From contig NZ_JQMS01000001.1 of assembly GCF_000744835.1 (NCBI RefSeq), forward strand, positions 1,116,001 through 1,180,000: DNA of 64,000 nt, written 5' to 3'. Both the position numbers and the translations under genes were made by a program. The notes under the pieces were generated by a model, which did not search any database, was not told the origin of the DNA, and worked only from the letters and a program-made list of their open reading frames with translations. Source of the DNA: Flavobacterium sp. 83. Lineage in GTDB: Bacteria; Bacteroidota; Bacteroidia; Flavobacteriales; Flavobacteriaceae. This document shows, one piece after another, positions 46,503 through 58,900 of this stretch; the stretch's first letter is position 1, and the number at the start of each line of letters is the position of its first letter.

Positions 46503-49262
46503 TTATTTAGCAATGTAAATCCAGCCTTGTTTGTCAATAGAACCATCATTACCTAAATCAATTTGATAGAAATAAGAACCTACAGCTACAATTGAACCGG
46601 TGTTTTTGTATTCTCCATTCCAATCATTTTGGTAATCTTTAGAAAAATAGACTTCGGCTCCTGTGCTGTTTAATACGCGAACGGAGGAATTAGGATGATT
46701 TATTAAATTATTTATAAACCAAGTGTCATTTTTACCATCTCCATTTGGAGAAAATCCTTCGGCAACATTTATTTCAACTAAATCACATGCATCACCAATA
46801 CCATCATGGTCAATATCTGCCTGATCTTGATTATATGTTGTAGGACAGTTATCATTTACATCCAAAACACCATCAAAATCATGGTCTTCGTTATAGACTT
46901 CGATTGTGAAATTTTTAGTTGTAGCGCCAATTGAATTCGTAGCAGTAACAGTATAGCTGATTGCAGCTGTCTCTACAGTTGGTCTTCCGCTTATGGCTCC
47001 TGTACTGGTATTAAAACTCATGCCGGTGGATAAAGAAGGATTGATGCTAAAAGTCGATACCGGATTTGAAGTTACAGTAGGTACTACCGCTTCCATTACT
47101 ATGTTTATTGGTAACCTAAGGTTTCCTGCATATGTTAAAGCTGTTGGTATTCCCTGTATTTCAATACTAATTGTTTTTGAAGAAAAACCATAGCTATTGG
47201 TTGCAGATACTGTGTATACTGTTGCAGATTGAATGCTTGTTGGCGTTCCACTGATAATACCAGTAGTGGCGTCCAATTGAAGTCCTCCAGGTAATGCTGG
47301 ATTTACAGTATATACAAGATTGCCTAAACCTTCATCTACTGAAGGAACTAAGCTTGTAATAGCTGTATTTGTAACAAAAATAGTAGGGGTACTATAGTTT
47401 AATTTACTTGGTGCAGAAGGGATTAAAATGCTATATTCTGCGGTCGTTTTATTAAAAATAATGTTATAAACACCGGCTGTTGGTACAGTTATAGGATTAG
47501 CATCAACAACTGCGGTTCCTGATGGAAAGTCTGTTCCTCCCCAATTGTAAGGTAAGGTCCAAGCGTGATCCCCTCTAAATTTTAATGCACCTGGTATTAA
47601 AGAAACTCCGTCAAGTGTATAAACAATTCCATTTGAAGTCGTCATATCCGTATCGGTTACCCAGGCTCCTGGGGTAGCATCTCCAAATATACTTATGGTT
47701 TGAAATGTGAAACTGTAAACTCCAGTTGTTTTATTAAAAGTGATGTTGTAAATACCTGCTGTTGGTATTGTGATACCATTTGCATCAACAACTGCTGTTC
47801 CTGAAGGAAAGTCGGTTCCTCCCCAATTGTAAGGTAACGTCCAAGCATGATCCCCTCTGAATTTTAATGCACCTTGTACCAGAGAAACTCCGTTAATTGT
47901 GTAGTGAATGCCATCTATAGTTGCCATGTCAGTATCCGTATTCCATCCGCCAGGAGTCGCATCACCAATTAAACCTACTATAGCATATACTATTTGTGGG
48001 GTGGCAAATGAATAAGCTCCAGTTGTTTTATTAAAAGTGATATTATAAATGCCTGTAGTTGGTATAGTTATAGGGTTAGCATCAACAACTGCTGTTCCTG
48101 AAGGAAAGGCTGTCCCTCCCCAATTGTAAGGTAATGTCCAAGCGTGATCCCCTCTAAATTTTAATGCTCCTTGTACTAAGGAAACTCCATTAAGAGTGTA
48201 AATGGTACCGTCAGTAGTTGTCATGTCAGTATCGGTTACCCAAGCTCCCGGAGTCGCATCTCCAAATATACTGATCACTTGATAGTTTACTGGTGGAATT
48301 GTAATTGAATAAACTCCAGTAGTTTTATTAAAAGTAATATTATAAATACCTGCTGTAGGTACAGGTATAGGATTGGCATCAACTACCGCTGTTCCTGTAG
48401 GAAAATCTGTTCCTCCCCAATTGTAAGGTAATGTCCAAGCATGATTCCCTCTAAATTTTAGAGCACCAGGAATCAAAGAAACTCCATTAAGGGTATAAAT
48501 AGTCCCGTCTGTAGTTGTCATATCAGTATCAGTTACCCAAGCTCCTGGAGTGGCATCACCAAATATGCTTATGGTTTGAAATGTAAAACTATAAACACCC
48601 GTAGTTTTATTAAAAGTAATATTATAATTACCCGCTGTTGGTACGGTTATACCACTACCATCGACTGTTGCAGTTCCTGAAGGAAAACTTGTTCCTCCCC
48701 AATTGTAAGGTAATGTCCAAGCATGATCTCCTCTAAATTTTAATGCGCCAGGAATCAAAGAAACTCCATTAAGAGTATAAATAGTCCCATCTGTAGTGGT
48801 CATGTCAGTATCAGTTACCCAAGCTCCCGGAGTTGCATCACCAAATATGCTTATTACTTGAAAACTTACTTGCGAAACGACAAATGAATAAACTCCAGTT
48901 GTGATATTGAAAGTAATATCATAATTACCAGCGGTTGGTATTGTAATACCATTGGCATCAACTACTGCTGTACCTGAAGGAAAAGCGGTGCCTCCCCAAT
49001 TGTAGGGTAATGTCCATTCGTGATTTCCTCTAAATTTTAATGCTCCTGGAATCAAAGCAACTCCTTTAAGAGTATAAGTTGTTCCATCAGTAGTGGTCAT
49101 ATCAGTATCCGTTGTCCAGCTTCCTGGAGTCGCATCGCCGAATATACTGATCGTTAGAAAAGCTGAATTCTGTTTTTCTTCCGAAATAAGCGGTGGCTTT
49201 TTTGCATTTGCAAAAGAAATTGTCAAAAGACAAATAATAAAAAAGAGTAATTTCTTTTTCAT
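46503..49262 (-). CDS. Six-repeat starch-binding-like surface protein with T9SS type-B (CHU_C) tail
   Basis: A 919-residue exported protein. Residues 1-20 are a signal peptide. Residues 37-615 are six tandem repeats of 93-99 residues, each with FGDATPGAW, TDTDMTTTDG, GALKFRG and AWTLPYNWGGT. The last two motifs match the C-terminal domain of the SusE encoded nearby (GALKFRLNNAWTINYG), so each repeat is a probable SusE/F-type starch-binding module. Two putative Ig-like domains (about 617-790), a thrombospondin type-3 calcium stretch (DFDGVLDVNDNCP, DIDHDGIGDACD) and a gliding-associated C-terminal domain (GFSPNGDGKNDTWFI ... QGWIYIAK) follow. It should be exported by the type IX system with the PorP/SprF protein encoded next, to tether starch at the cell surface (inference). 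Confidence 0.88.
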   Translation of the reverse strand: MKKKLLFFIICLLTISFANAKKPPLISEEKQNSAFLTISIFGDATPGSWTTDTDMTTTDGTTYTLKGVALIPGALKFRGNHEWTLPYNWGGTAFPSGTAVVDANGITIPTAGNYDITFNITTGVYSFVVSQVSFQVISIFGDATPGAWVTDTDMTTTDGTIYTLNGVSLIPGALKFRGDHAWTLPYNWGGTSFPSGTATVDGSGITVPTAGNYNITFNKTTGVYSFTFQTISIFGDATPGAWVTDTDMTTTDGTIYTLNGVSLIPGALKFRGNHAWTLPYNWGGTDFPTGTAVVDANPIPVPTAGIYNITFNKTTGVYSITIPPVNYQVISIFGDATPGAWVTDTDMTTTDGTIYTLNGVSLVQGALKFRGDHAWTLPYNWGGTAFPSGTAVVDANPITIPTTGIYNITFNKTTGAYSFATPQIVYAIVGLIGDATPGGWNTDTDMATIDGIHYTINGVSLVQGALKFRGDHAWTLPYNWGGTDFPSGTAVVDANGITIPTAGIYNITFNKTTGVYSFTFQTISIFGDATPGAWVTDTDMTTSNGIVYTLDGVSLIPGALKFRGDHAWTLPYNWGGTDFPSGTAVVDANPITVPTAGVYNIIFNKTTAEYSILIPSAPSKLNYSTPTIFVTNTAITSLVPSVDEGLGNLVYTVNPALPGGLQLDATTGIISGTPTSIQSATVYTVSATNSYGFSSKTISIEIQGIPTALTYAGNLRLPINIVMEAVVPTVTSNPVSTFSINPSLSTGMSFNTSTGAISGRPTVETAAISYTVTATNSIGATTKNFTIEVYNEDHDFDGVLDVNDNCPTTYNQDQADIDHDGIGDACDLVEINVAEGFSPNGDGKNDTWFINNLINHPNSSVRVLNSTGAEVYFSKDYQNDWNGEYKNTGSIVAVGSYFYQIDLGNDGSIDKQGWIYIAK
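47418..49154 (-). repeat. Six tandem coding repeats of about 280-300 bases
   Basis: DNA-level repeats that encode the six starch-binding-like modules. Units 2, 3, 4 and 6 are nearly identical over long stretches. Units 1 and 5 differ most at their starts (unit 5 begins VGLIGDATPGGWNTD). The similarity suggests recent expansion or gene conversion, and copy number may vary between strains. Confidence 0.9.
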
Positions 49263-49319
49263 AGTTTTTTGGTTTTTAAGTTAGTATTAGTATTTATTTT
49301 TTTGGTAATTCTGTTTAAT

Positions 49320-49358
49320 AAACCATATTACAAAACAGGTGTGTTTGCAATATGGTTT
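49320..49358. repeat. Stem-loop between GH97 and the six-repeat gene
   Basis: AAACCATATT and AATATGGTTT form a ten-base stem around 19 bases. There is no T-run on the minus strand, so it is not a classical terminator. It may stabilise or process the operon mRNA. Confidence 0.4.
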
Positions 49359-49375
49359 GTGTTTTATTCTTCAAA

Positions 49376-51875
<2,500 letters not shown>

Positions 51876-53258
51876 TTAATTTTTCAATACTTTATATTGA
51901 AACGGCAATAAACTTATTTGAGTAGTAGCTGATATTGCAGCACCGGTAAATCCATCTTTCCAAGTCATTTTAGATAATGAAACGGGAATAGTATAATTGA
52001 CAGTTGCAGAGGTTAAGTTAGATAACACAAAGACTTTTTCAGTAGCGGTTTCCATAGTGAATGCACTTACAGCATCACTACTATATCCTTTGTAAGTCCC
52101 CTTTTTTAGTGCATTGCTAGAATTTCTGAAAGCAATGATTTTCTTATATTCGGCTAGCATATCTAGATCGGCAGTACTCCAGTCAATAGGGGTACGGTTA
52201 AAATAATCGAGTCTTTTATTGTAACCTACTTCTTGTCCGTTATAAATCATAGGTACTGAATTCATGTACGAAGCAACGACAAATGCTGCAATAGAACCTT
52301 TTTTTCCACCAAATAACTCTAACGGTGTACCATCAGAAAGGTTGACATCATGATTGGTTGTATACCTAACAATCCTATTTTCAGGATTATAATTATTAGC
52401 ATATTCGGTAGCATTCGAATCTTGTAAAGTAGTAGCCGATTTACTCTCTTTAAAAACTTTTTCCAAAGTACTGAAGAAGTTAAAACCAAAAGTATAATCA
52501 AAACCAGCAGCAAATTGACTCACTTTTGATCCTTCTGCAAGCATTAATATATTCTGATTTTTCTTAATTTTTCTTAAAGCGGTAATAGCTTCTGACCAAA
52601 AATTCTGAGGAACAAAATCAGCATAATCACATCTAAAACCATCTATGTTTGCACTGTAAACCCAATAGGACATTGCATCAATCATCCCAGTTCGCATTTC
52701 AGTATTAGTAAAATCTAACTGTGCGACATCATTATAATTAGTTCCGGGAGGAATAATAATATTTCCGTTAGCATCTTTTTGATACCAATCCGGGTGAGCG
52801 GTAATCCAAGCGTTATCCCATGAGGTATGGTTAGCAACCCAGTCCAATATAACTGCCATGTTTTTTTTGTGGGCTTCCTCTACCAAAACACGTAAATCTT
52901 CCAAAGTTCCAAAATCCGTATTTACAGCTTTATAATCTTTAACAGAATATGGAGATCCTAATCCACCTGCAGATCGAACGACTCCAACAGGATAAATAGG
53001 CATTAAATAAATAACATTAACCCCAAGTTCTTGAATAGCAGTTAGTTTTTCCTGAACCCCCTTTATAGTTCCTGCCTGACTAAAAGCACGAATGTTTACT
53101 TGATAAATGACGGCATCTTCTTTTTTAGGCATTTTTTCAAACCGTGTTCCATATTGTGGATAAGCCGGAGCTGGAGTTGACTCATTATCCGAAGAACTGC
53201 ATGAAGCTAGTACCGAAGAAAAGATAAGTACAAAAACGATGTTGATATATAATTTCAT
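51876..53258 (-). CDS. GH13 alpha-amylase lipoprotein (SusG-like role)
   Basis: A 460-residue alpha-amylase-family lipoprotein. The signal ends in VLASC with Cys20, followed by SSSDNES, whose acidic residues fit surface export in flavobacteria. The barrel has region I DWVANHTSWD, nucleophile D211 (DGFRCDYAD), acid/base E242 (LAEGSK) and D304 (TNHDVN), so all standard residues are present. A short C-terminal beta domain ends the protein. It would cut surface starch into oligosaccharides for SusCD import, the role SusG has in Bacteroides, although it is shorter than SusG and lacks an inserted binding module. It lies in the sus-like operon after susE. Confidence 0.93.
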   Translation of the reverse strand: MKLYINIVFVLIFSSVLASCSSSDNESTPAPAYPQYGTRFEKMPKKEDAVIYQVNIRAFSQAGTIKGVQEKLTAIQELGVNVIYLMPIYPVGVVRSAGGLGSPYSVKDYKAVNTDFGTLEDLRVLVEEAHKKNMAVILDWVANHTSWDNAWITAHPDWYQKDANGNIIIPPGTNYNDVAQLDFTNTEMRTGMIDAMSYWVYSANIDGFRCDYADFVPQNFWSEAITALRKIKKNQNILMLAEGSKVSQFAAGFDYTFGFNFFSTLEKVFKESKSATTLQDSNATEYANNYNPENRIVRYTTNHDVNLSDGTPLELFGGKKGSIAAFVVASYMNSVPMIYNGQEVGYNKRLDYFNRTPIDWSTADLDMLAEYKKIIAFRNSSNALKKGTYKGYSSDAVSAFTMETATEKVFVLSNLTSATVNYTIPVSLSKMTWKDGFTGAAISATTQISLLPFQYKVLKN

Positions 53259-53303
53259 TTTTTTTGATTTTTAATAATAACCGTTAAGAACTTAGAAATG
53301 GTT

Positions 53304-53337
53304 GCATCCCTTCCTCTTTTTCAATAAAAAGGGATGC
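53304..53337. repeat. Stem-loop between susE-like and GH13 genes
   Basis: GCATCCCTT and AAGGGATGC form a nine-base stem. A T-run follows only on the plus strand, so it is not a normal terminator for the minus-strand operon. It could be an mRNA processing or stabilising hairpin. Confidence 0.45.
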
Positions 53338-53388
53338 TTTTTAAAACACTAACTAACCATTTTTTAAGCTAAACGAGTATTTTGTTTA

Positions 53389-54465
53389 TTAGATTTTTGT
53401 GACTGTGTAAGTAGCAGTAACAGGATAAAGACCGGTTGTTGCATCTTTTTCTTGTATAGAAAACGTTACTTCATAAGTACCGGGTTCACTAACATCATAA
53501 GCTCCTTGATTGTCTATGTACATTATGCCATCAGTATTGTTTTTTGGGCCATAATTTATTGTCCAAGCATTATTAAGCCTGAATTTTAAAGCACCTGCGC
53601 TTAAAGTCCCTTTAAATTTCCACACTTTTAGTTGATGATCATACGTCATATTAGTAGAGTTGTCCCAGCCACCTGCAGTTGCGGTACCAATTATTCCCCA
53701 AGAAAAAGGCGTAGCTGTCCATTTTGCAGTGTTTAGGTTTACAGTCATTTGATACGAACCCGCTTTTTCAATTTGAAAATCAGTATCACTACCATTAACT
53801 ATATTTCCATTGGCGTCAGCTCCGTAAAATTGACTCCAGCTTCTTTCATTGGTGAATTTAAATCCTAAACCTTGTGTTTCTGGAAAAGTCACATATCCTT
53901 GAAAAATACCGCTATCAATTGCTTTTAGTTCAGCAGCAGTATTTACATCCCAACCTTGGTAACTTCCCGGCATATAGATTGCTCCAAATACCACTTTTTT
54001 AGCAAAAGGGGTTACACTTAATTCTATAGGATTTGAATATATTTTTCTGTCCAAAGTTGATTCTACACGAACTACTATTTTTCCTGCAACATCAACTGGA
54101 AGACCTAATTTAATAGCCATTTTATTAAGGTCACTTCCTGAAAAAGCTTTGCTTAATACATCTACTCCAACTTCTACACGAACTGCTTTTGACCAAGCTG
54201 TAGCTCCTACTGCATCTGCTGGGATATCAAATTCCAAAGCATACGTTACAGGTGCATTCACAGGAAATGTTACTGCAGGCCATGATAGGGTTAGCACAGA
54301 TAAATTTTCGTTTTCTGTAGAAATTACTATAGCATTTGACGAAGCCTCTATTGGACCCGAAAAATTCACTTCTTTTAGAGAGGTAAGTATGGCATCATTT
54401 TCACAGGAGACACCAAGGAAAAGTAACGCGCAAATTACGAATAACTTGTTTATATATTTTTTCAT
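53389..54465 (-). CDS. SusE-like outer-membrane starch-binding lipoprotein
   Basis: A 358-residue lipoprotein (lipobox FLGVSC, then ENDAI). The N-terminal SusE domain (about 25-150) is a fibronectin-like fold. Two starch-binding-type modules follow: about 155-255, with YMPGSYQGWD and TNERSWSQFYGADANG, and about 256-358, with GIIGTATAGGWDNSTNMTYD and GALKFRLNNAWTINYG. The last motif is the one repeated six times in the T9SS protein downstream in the operon. It should sit on the cell surface and bind malto-oligosaccharides for the SusCD complex. The gene starts 13 bases after susD. Confidence 0.9.
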   Translation of the reverse strand: MKKYINKLFVICALLFLGVSCENDAILTSLKEVNFSGPIEASSNAIVISTENENLSVLTLSWPAVTFPVNAPVTYALEFDIPADAVGATAWSKAVRVEVGVDVLSKAFSGSDLNKMAIKLGLPVDVAGKIVVRVESTLDRKIYSNPIELSVTPFAKKVVFGAIYMPGSYQGWDVNTAAELKAIDSGIFQGYVTFPETQGLGFKFTNERSWSQFYGADANGNIVNGSDTDFQIEKAGSYQMTVNLNTAKWTATPFSWGIIGTATAGGWDNSTNMTYDHQLKVWKFKGTLSAGALKFRLNNAWTINYGPKNNTDGIMYIDNQGAYDVSEPGTYEVTFSIQEKDATTGLYPVTATYTVTKI

Positions 54466-54478
54466 AATAGTTCTATGT

Positions 54479-55972
54479 TTAGTAACCTGGATTTTGTTTT
54501 ATTCCTTTGTTTGCATCCAATGCCGCTGTTGGTATTGGGAACAATTTTCTGTAATTAGCAGAAACACCTCTGAAATCATTCGCTAATAAGAATTTATCAA
54601 AACGAATCATATCTTGTCTTCTGTGTCCTTCCCAGTTTAACTCAAATCCTCTCTCATTATAAACATCGTCTAATGTTGGATTTGCAGCTAATATTCCAAG
54701 TCCGGCACGTTGTCTGACAGAATCTATGAATGGTTTTGCAGCAGCGGCATTACCAAGTCTAACATTACATTCTGCTTTCATTAATAACACATCCGCATAA
54801 CGATAGATAGGAAAATCATTTGATGCTCCACCGCCGTCCATAGGTGTAACAGGGTAAAATTTAGTATTACGAACACCTGCTTGTGGTGCTGCTCCAGGAT
54901 TGTCCAGTGAAGCTACATCAATAGAATAATTTACTCCTCCGCCTTGGTCTCCATAACGGAATTGTTTTTTACGAATGTCTTTGTCATCGTATTTCAAAAA
55001 GAAATCTTTAGGAACAATAGTACCATTCCATCCACTGTAACCTAATAAGGTTTTTGCATCAGGACCGTTTAGACTTCGAACTGTAAAAATATTGCGAGAC
55101 ACTACATTTGCAGTAGCAAACATGGCTAATATGGTTTCGTCATCCGGGAGTACATCACCAAATAATTCGTAGTATTTGTTCCCCATTGGGCTAGAAGCAT
55201 TAGCTGCACCAGAATGAAGGGAGAATCCTCCGCCACTCACTTTATCACAAGCGGCTAAACATTTTTCCCATTCAGGAGTACCAGTATATACTCCGGCATT
55301 CAAATAGACTTTAGCCAATAAAGTGTACCCTGCCCATTTGTTGAATCTTCCGTAATAGTTTCCTCCTTTGGTAGCCGAAAGAGTTTCCACATTTTCGGTT
55401 AACTCTTTTACGATGAAATTATAAACCTCTTTACGGCTTGATTGTGGAATTTGATCTACAGTTATATTGTTATCCGTGTAGAAAGGAACATCTCCAAAAT
55501 CATCTATCAATAAATAGTAGAAAAAGGCTCTCAATACTTTAGCTTCGGCAATTTTTGAAGGTTCAGCATTTGATTTTTCTAATTGGTTAACGGCTAAATT
55601 GGCATTGAAAATAGATTTATACAACCATCTCCAAGTGTTGTTTATAAAAGAATCCGTTGGCAACCAATCGTGTTTGTATAAACGAGCAAAATCCAATTCC
55701 CAGTCACCGGTTGTTCTATGAGGAATAACTTGTTCATCCGAACTAAAGCAGTTTAAGTCATACCAGCCTCTGTCTGCTCCAGCATATCCTACACCATCCC
55801 AATTCCCGCCAACTTGGGCGTAAACACTTGCCAATGCAACATCAGCTCCTTGTGCAGACCCATAAAAGTCGTCTGCTGTATATTTATCATATACTTTTTC
55901 ATCAACATTGGTACAACCAACAAGTAATAAGAAACTTAAGCTTCCTATTAGCAATATATTTTTGATTTTCAT
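54479..55972 (-). CDS. susD: SusD/RagB family nutrient-binding lipoprotein
   Basis: A 497-residue surface lipoprotein (LLLVGC, then TNVDEKVYDKY). The TPR-rich SusD fold is recognisable from TADDFYGSAQGADVALASVY, NNTWRWLYKSIFNANLAV, AKVLRAFFYYLLIDDFGDVP, YADVLLMKAECNVRLGN and the end FPIPTAALDANKGIKQNPGY. It forms the lid on SusC that captures glycans. It lies 10 bases after susC in the operon. Starch specificity is inferred from the amylase and GH97 genes around it. Confidence 0.95.
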   Translation of the reverse strand: MKIKNILLIGSLSFLLLVGCTNVDEKVYDKYTADDFYGSAQGADVALASVYAQVGGNWDGVGYAGADRGWYDLNCFSSDEQVIPHRTTGDWELDFARLYKHDWLPTDSFINNTWRWLYKSIFNANLAVNQLEKSNAEPSKIAEAKVLRAFFYYLLIDDFGDVPFYTDNNITVDQIPQSSRKEVYNFIVKELTENVETLSATKGGNYYGRFNKWAGYTLLAKVYLNAGVYTGTPEWEKCLAACDKVSGGGFSLHSGAANASSPMGNKYYELFGDVLPDDETILAMFATANVVSRNIFTVRSLNGPDAKTLLGYSGWNGTIVPKDFFLKYDDKDIRKKQFRYGDQGGGVNYSIDVASLDNPGAAPQAGVRNTKFYPVTPMDGGGASNDFPIYRYADVLLMKAECNVRLGNAAAAKPFIDSVRQRAGLGILAANPTLDDVYNERGFELNWEGHRRQDMIRFDKFLLANDFRGVSANYRKLFPIPTAALDANKGIKQNPGY

Positions 55973-55982
55973 TTTTCTTTTA

Positions 55983-58900
55983 CTATTTAAATTTTACATT
56001 CAAACCAAAGGCAAAACTTCGGGTACGGGGATAAATACCATTATCGCCTCCAAAGCCATTACTACCACTCATATTTAATTCGGGATCAATTCCAGAATAG
56101 GGTGTAATCAACAGTAAATTATTTCCGGTAAGAGAAAGGCGAACAGATTCAATATATTTGATCTTTTCAAAATGAAAATTGTAGCCAACAGTTACATTTT
56201 CTAATCGTAGAAAAGAACCATCTTCAAGCCATAAATCAGAACCATATTTAGAAGTGAATAATCCTAATGGAATGGCACTGTCTAAAATATTTGCTTTACC
56301 AATATTTTCTAAATAACTTAAGCTTGATCGCAGGCCATTGTATATTTTGTTTCCTCCTGATCCTCTCCATAACATAGAGACATCTAGGTTTTTATATTGG
56401 AAAGTGGGGTTAAATGCATACGTATAAGTTGGTAAAGCTGAACCTTTTATCATACGATCCGGGCTTGTATTTCCTTGATCGATGATTCCATTTTTGTCAA
56501 CATCAAGTACAGTTTCAGAATTTGCATTGTCTTTTCCGGTATGATGTAAGATGTTGAAAGTCCCAATAGGTTGTCCCGCTATCAAAAACGAACTTGGTCC
56601 CCAAGACACATTATCAGTATTTAACGGAACTCCATTGATACTGCCACTTAAGTTTAATACTTTGTTTCTCAATAAGGATACATTCCCAGCAAGTGTAAGT
56701 GTTGTGTTTTCTGTTTTTATCAAATCATACCCTAAGGCAACTTCCAGTCCTTTATTCAATAGACTTCCTACGTTAGCTTTTATTGTATTGTAAGGAAATG
56801 GAGGTTGTGGAACAGTATAATCAAATAATAGATTATCAGTAGTTGCTGTAAAAACATCGACTGTTCCTCTGATTCTGTTGTTTAAAAGAGCAAAATCTAC
56901 TCCAATGTTAGTTTGTTTTTTTGTTTCCCAACGTAAATCTGCATTAGCATTTTGAGTTACATTGAAATTGGTAATTTGTTGACCTCCAAAATAAGTTACT
57001 CCAGACCCACCCACTAATGAAATAGAGTTTTGCGGATATAACCCTTGTTGGTTCCCTGTAACACCATATCCTCCGCGTAATTTCAATTCACTGAAAATAG
57101 TTTGGTTAGCCATAAAAGGCTCTTTGTCTATTTGCCAAGCTACCGAAGCTGATGGAAAATCTCCCCATTTATTATTTACTCCAAATACTGAAGAACCATC
57201 TCTTCTGATACTGGCCGTAAATAAATATCGGTTTAGAAACGAGTAATTTATACGTCCTAAAAACGAAACTAAGGTTCTGTCGTTTTTATAAGAACTAATA
57301 TCTCCAGGTTGTACTTTGGATAAATCACCTAATTGCAAAGCGTTATAAGTGGCAATATCATTGATAAAACCTTTGGCTTGCGCAAAATTACCTTGATAGG
57401 TTTGGTTTTGCCATTCGTATAATGCCAAAGCGTTGATGCTGTGATTTCCGAATACTTTTTTATACGAAAGACTAATATTCATTAATCTTTCATTTTGCTT
57501 GTTGTTACTAATGTTAGCGTATCCTTTTTGGTCCATTGCATAGGCATTAGTCGATTCGGCAGGAAGATAATATCCATTTGTACTATTCGTTTTTCTCCAG
57601 CTTCCAAACCAACCTGCTGTTAAACCTTTGTATAAATCTAAATCAGCTTTTAGGCTTCCAAATAAATTGTCATACTGCCCTTCATTAGTAACAGTTTGTG
57701 CTGCTGCATAAGGATTTAGGTATTGAAAAACATTTGGATCTGTAAAATAACTTCCATCCGTATTGTAAACAGGATCCGTAGGACGCATTACATAAGCATT
57801 TGTAATTAAATTAGATGTAAATGCTGCTCTTCCTATGCTTCCAATACTATTAGTTGCATTAGTAATACCACTGTTTAGATTAAAAGTCAATTTTAATTTG
57901 TCGTCCATCGCCGATTGAGTGGCTTGAATTCTACCGATATATTTTTTATTATTGGTGTTAATAACAACTCCATCTTGCAAAATAGCACTTATTGAAGCTC
58001 TGTAGCTAAATTTATCTGTTCCTCCACCAAAAGATAATGTATGCGTTTGTGTAGCGCCACTTTTAGTAAGAATACCATACCAATCCGTATCTGAACCATG
58101 ATTAGCCGAAGCAGGAACGCCAACTAATTGCGCTTGTTGCCACCATTGATCAGCATTCAGCATGTCTAGTTTTCTAGGGATATAATCGACAGCCATTGAG
58201 CTAGAATATTCTATTGATGTTTTTCCTGCTTTGTTTTTCTTGGTACTAACAATAATTACACCCGCAGCACCTCTGGAACCATAAACGGCTGTAGCAGAAG
58301 CATCTTTTAATATGTCCATGGACGCGATTTCACTTGGTGGAATTTGGTTTAATAAATCCATATTTCCTTGAACTCCGTCTACAACTACTAAAGGATCATT
58401 CCCGCCAATCAAAGAAGATATTCCACGAATTCTTACACTTGGTGCCGTACCTGGCTCACTACCCGTTTGGGTAATATTTACCCCAGCCATTTTACCGGAA
58501 ATTAATTGTAGTGGATTGACAACTGCACCTTGATTCATGTCTTTTGCAGCGATTGAAGAAACTGCACCTGTAACATCTTTTCTGGTAGAAGATCCATAAC
58601 CTACCAATACAACTTCTTGTAAAGTAGTTGTTTCTGGGAAAAGTTGAATAATGCTATTGTCTTGATTTGCAGAAACTCTTCTTTGTTTATATCCTATATA
58701 TGATATGAGAAGCATGGCATCGCTGTCTTCAACGGTTATTTCAAAATTTCCGTTGGCGTCAGTAATAACTCCTTTTTTTGTTTTTTCTTCTATAATGGAC
58801 GCACCAGGAAGTGGCATTCCATTTTCATCAGATACTTTACCTTTGATAGTCTTTTTCAAATAAAACTTATCATCTGTTTTCTCAATAAGAGGTTTTTTCA

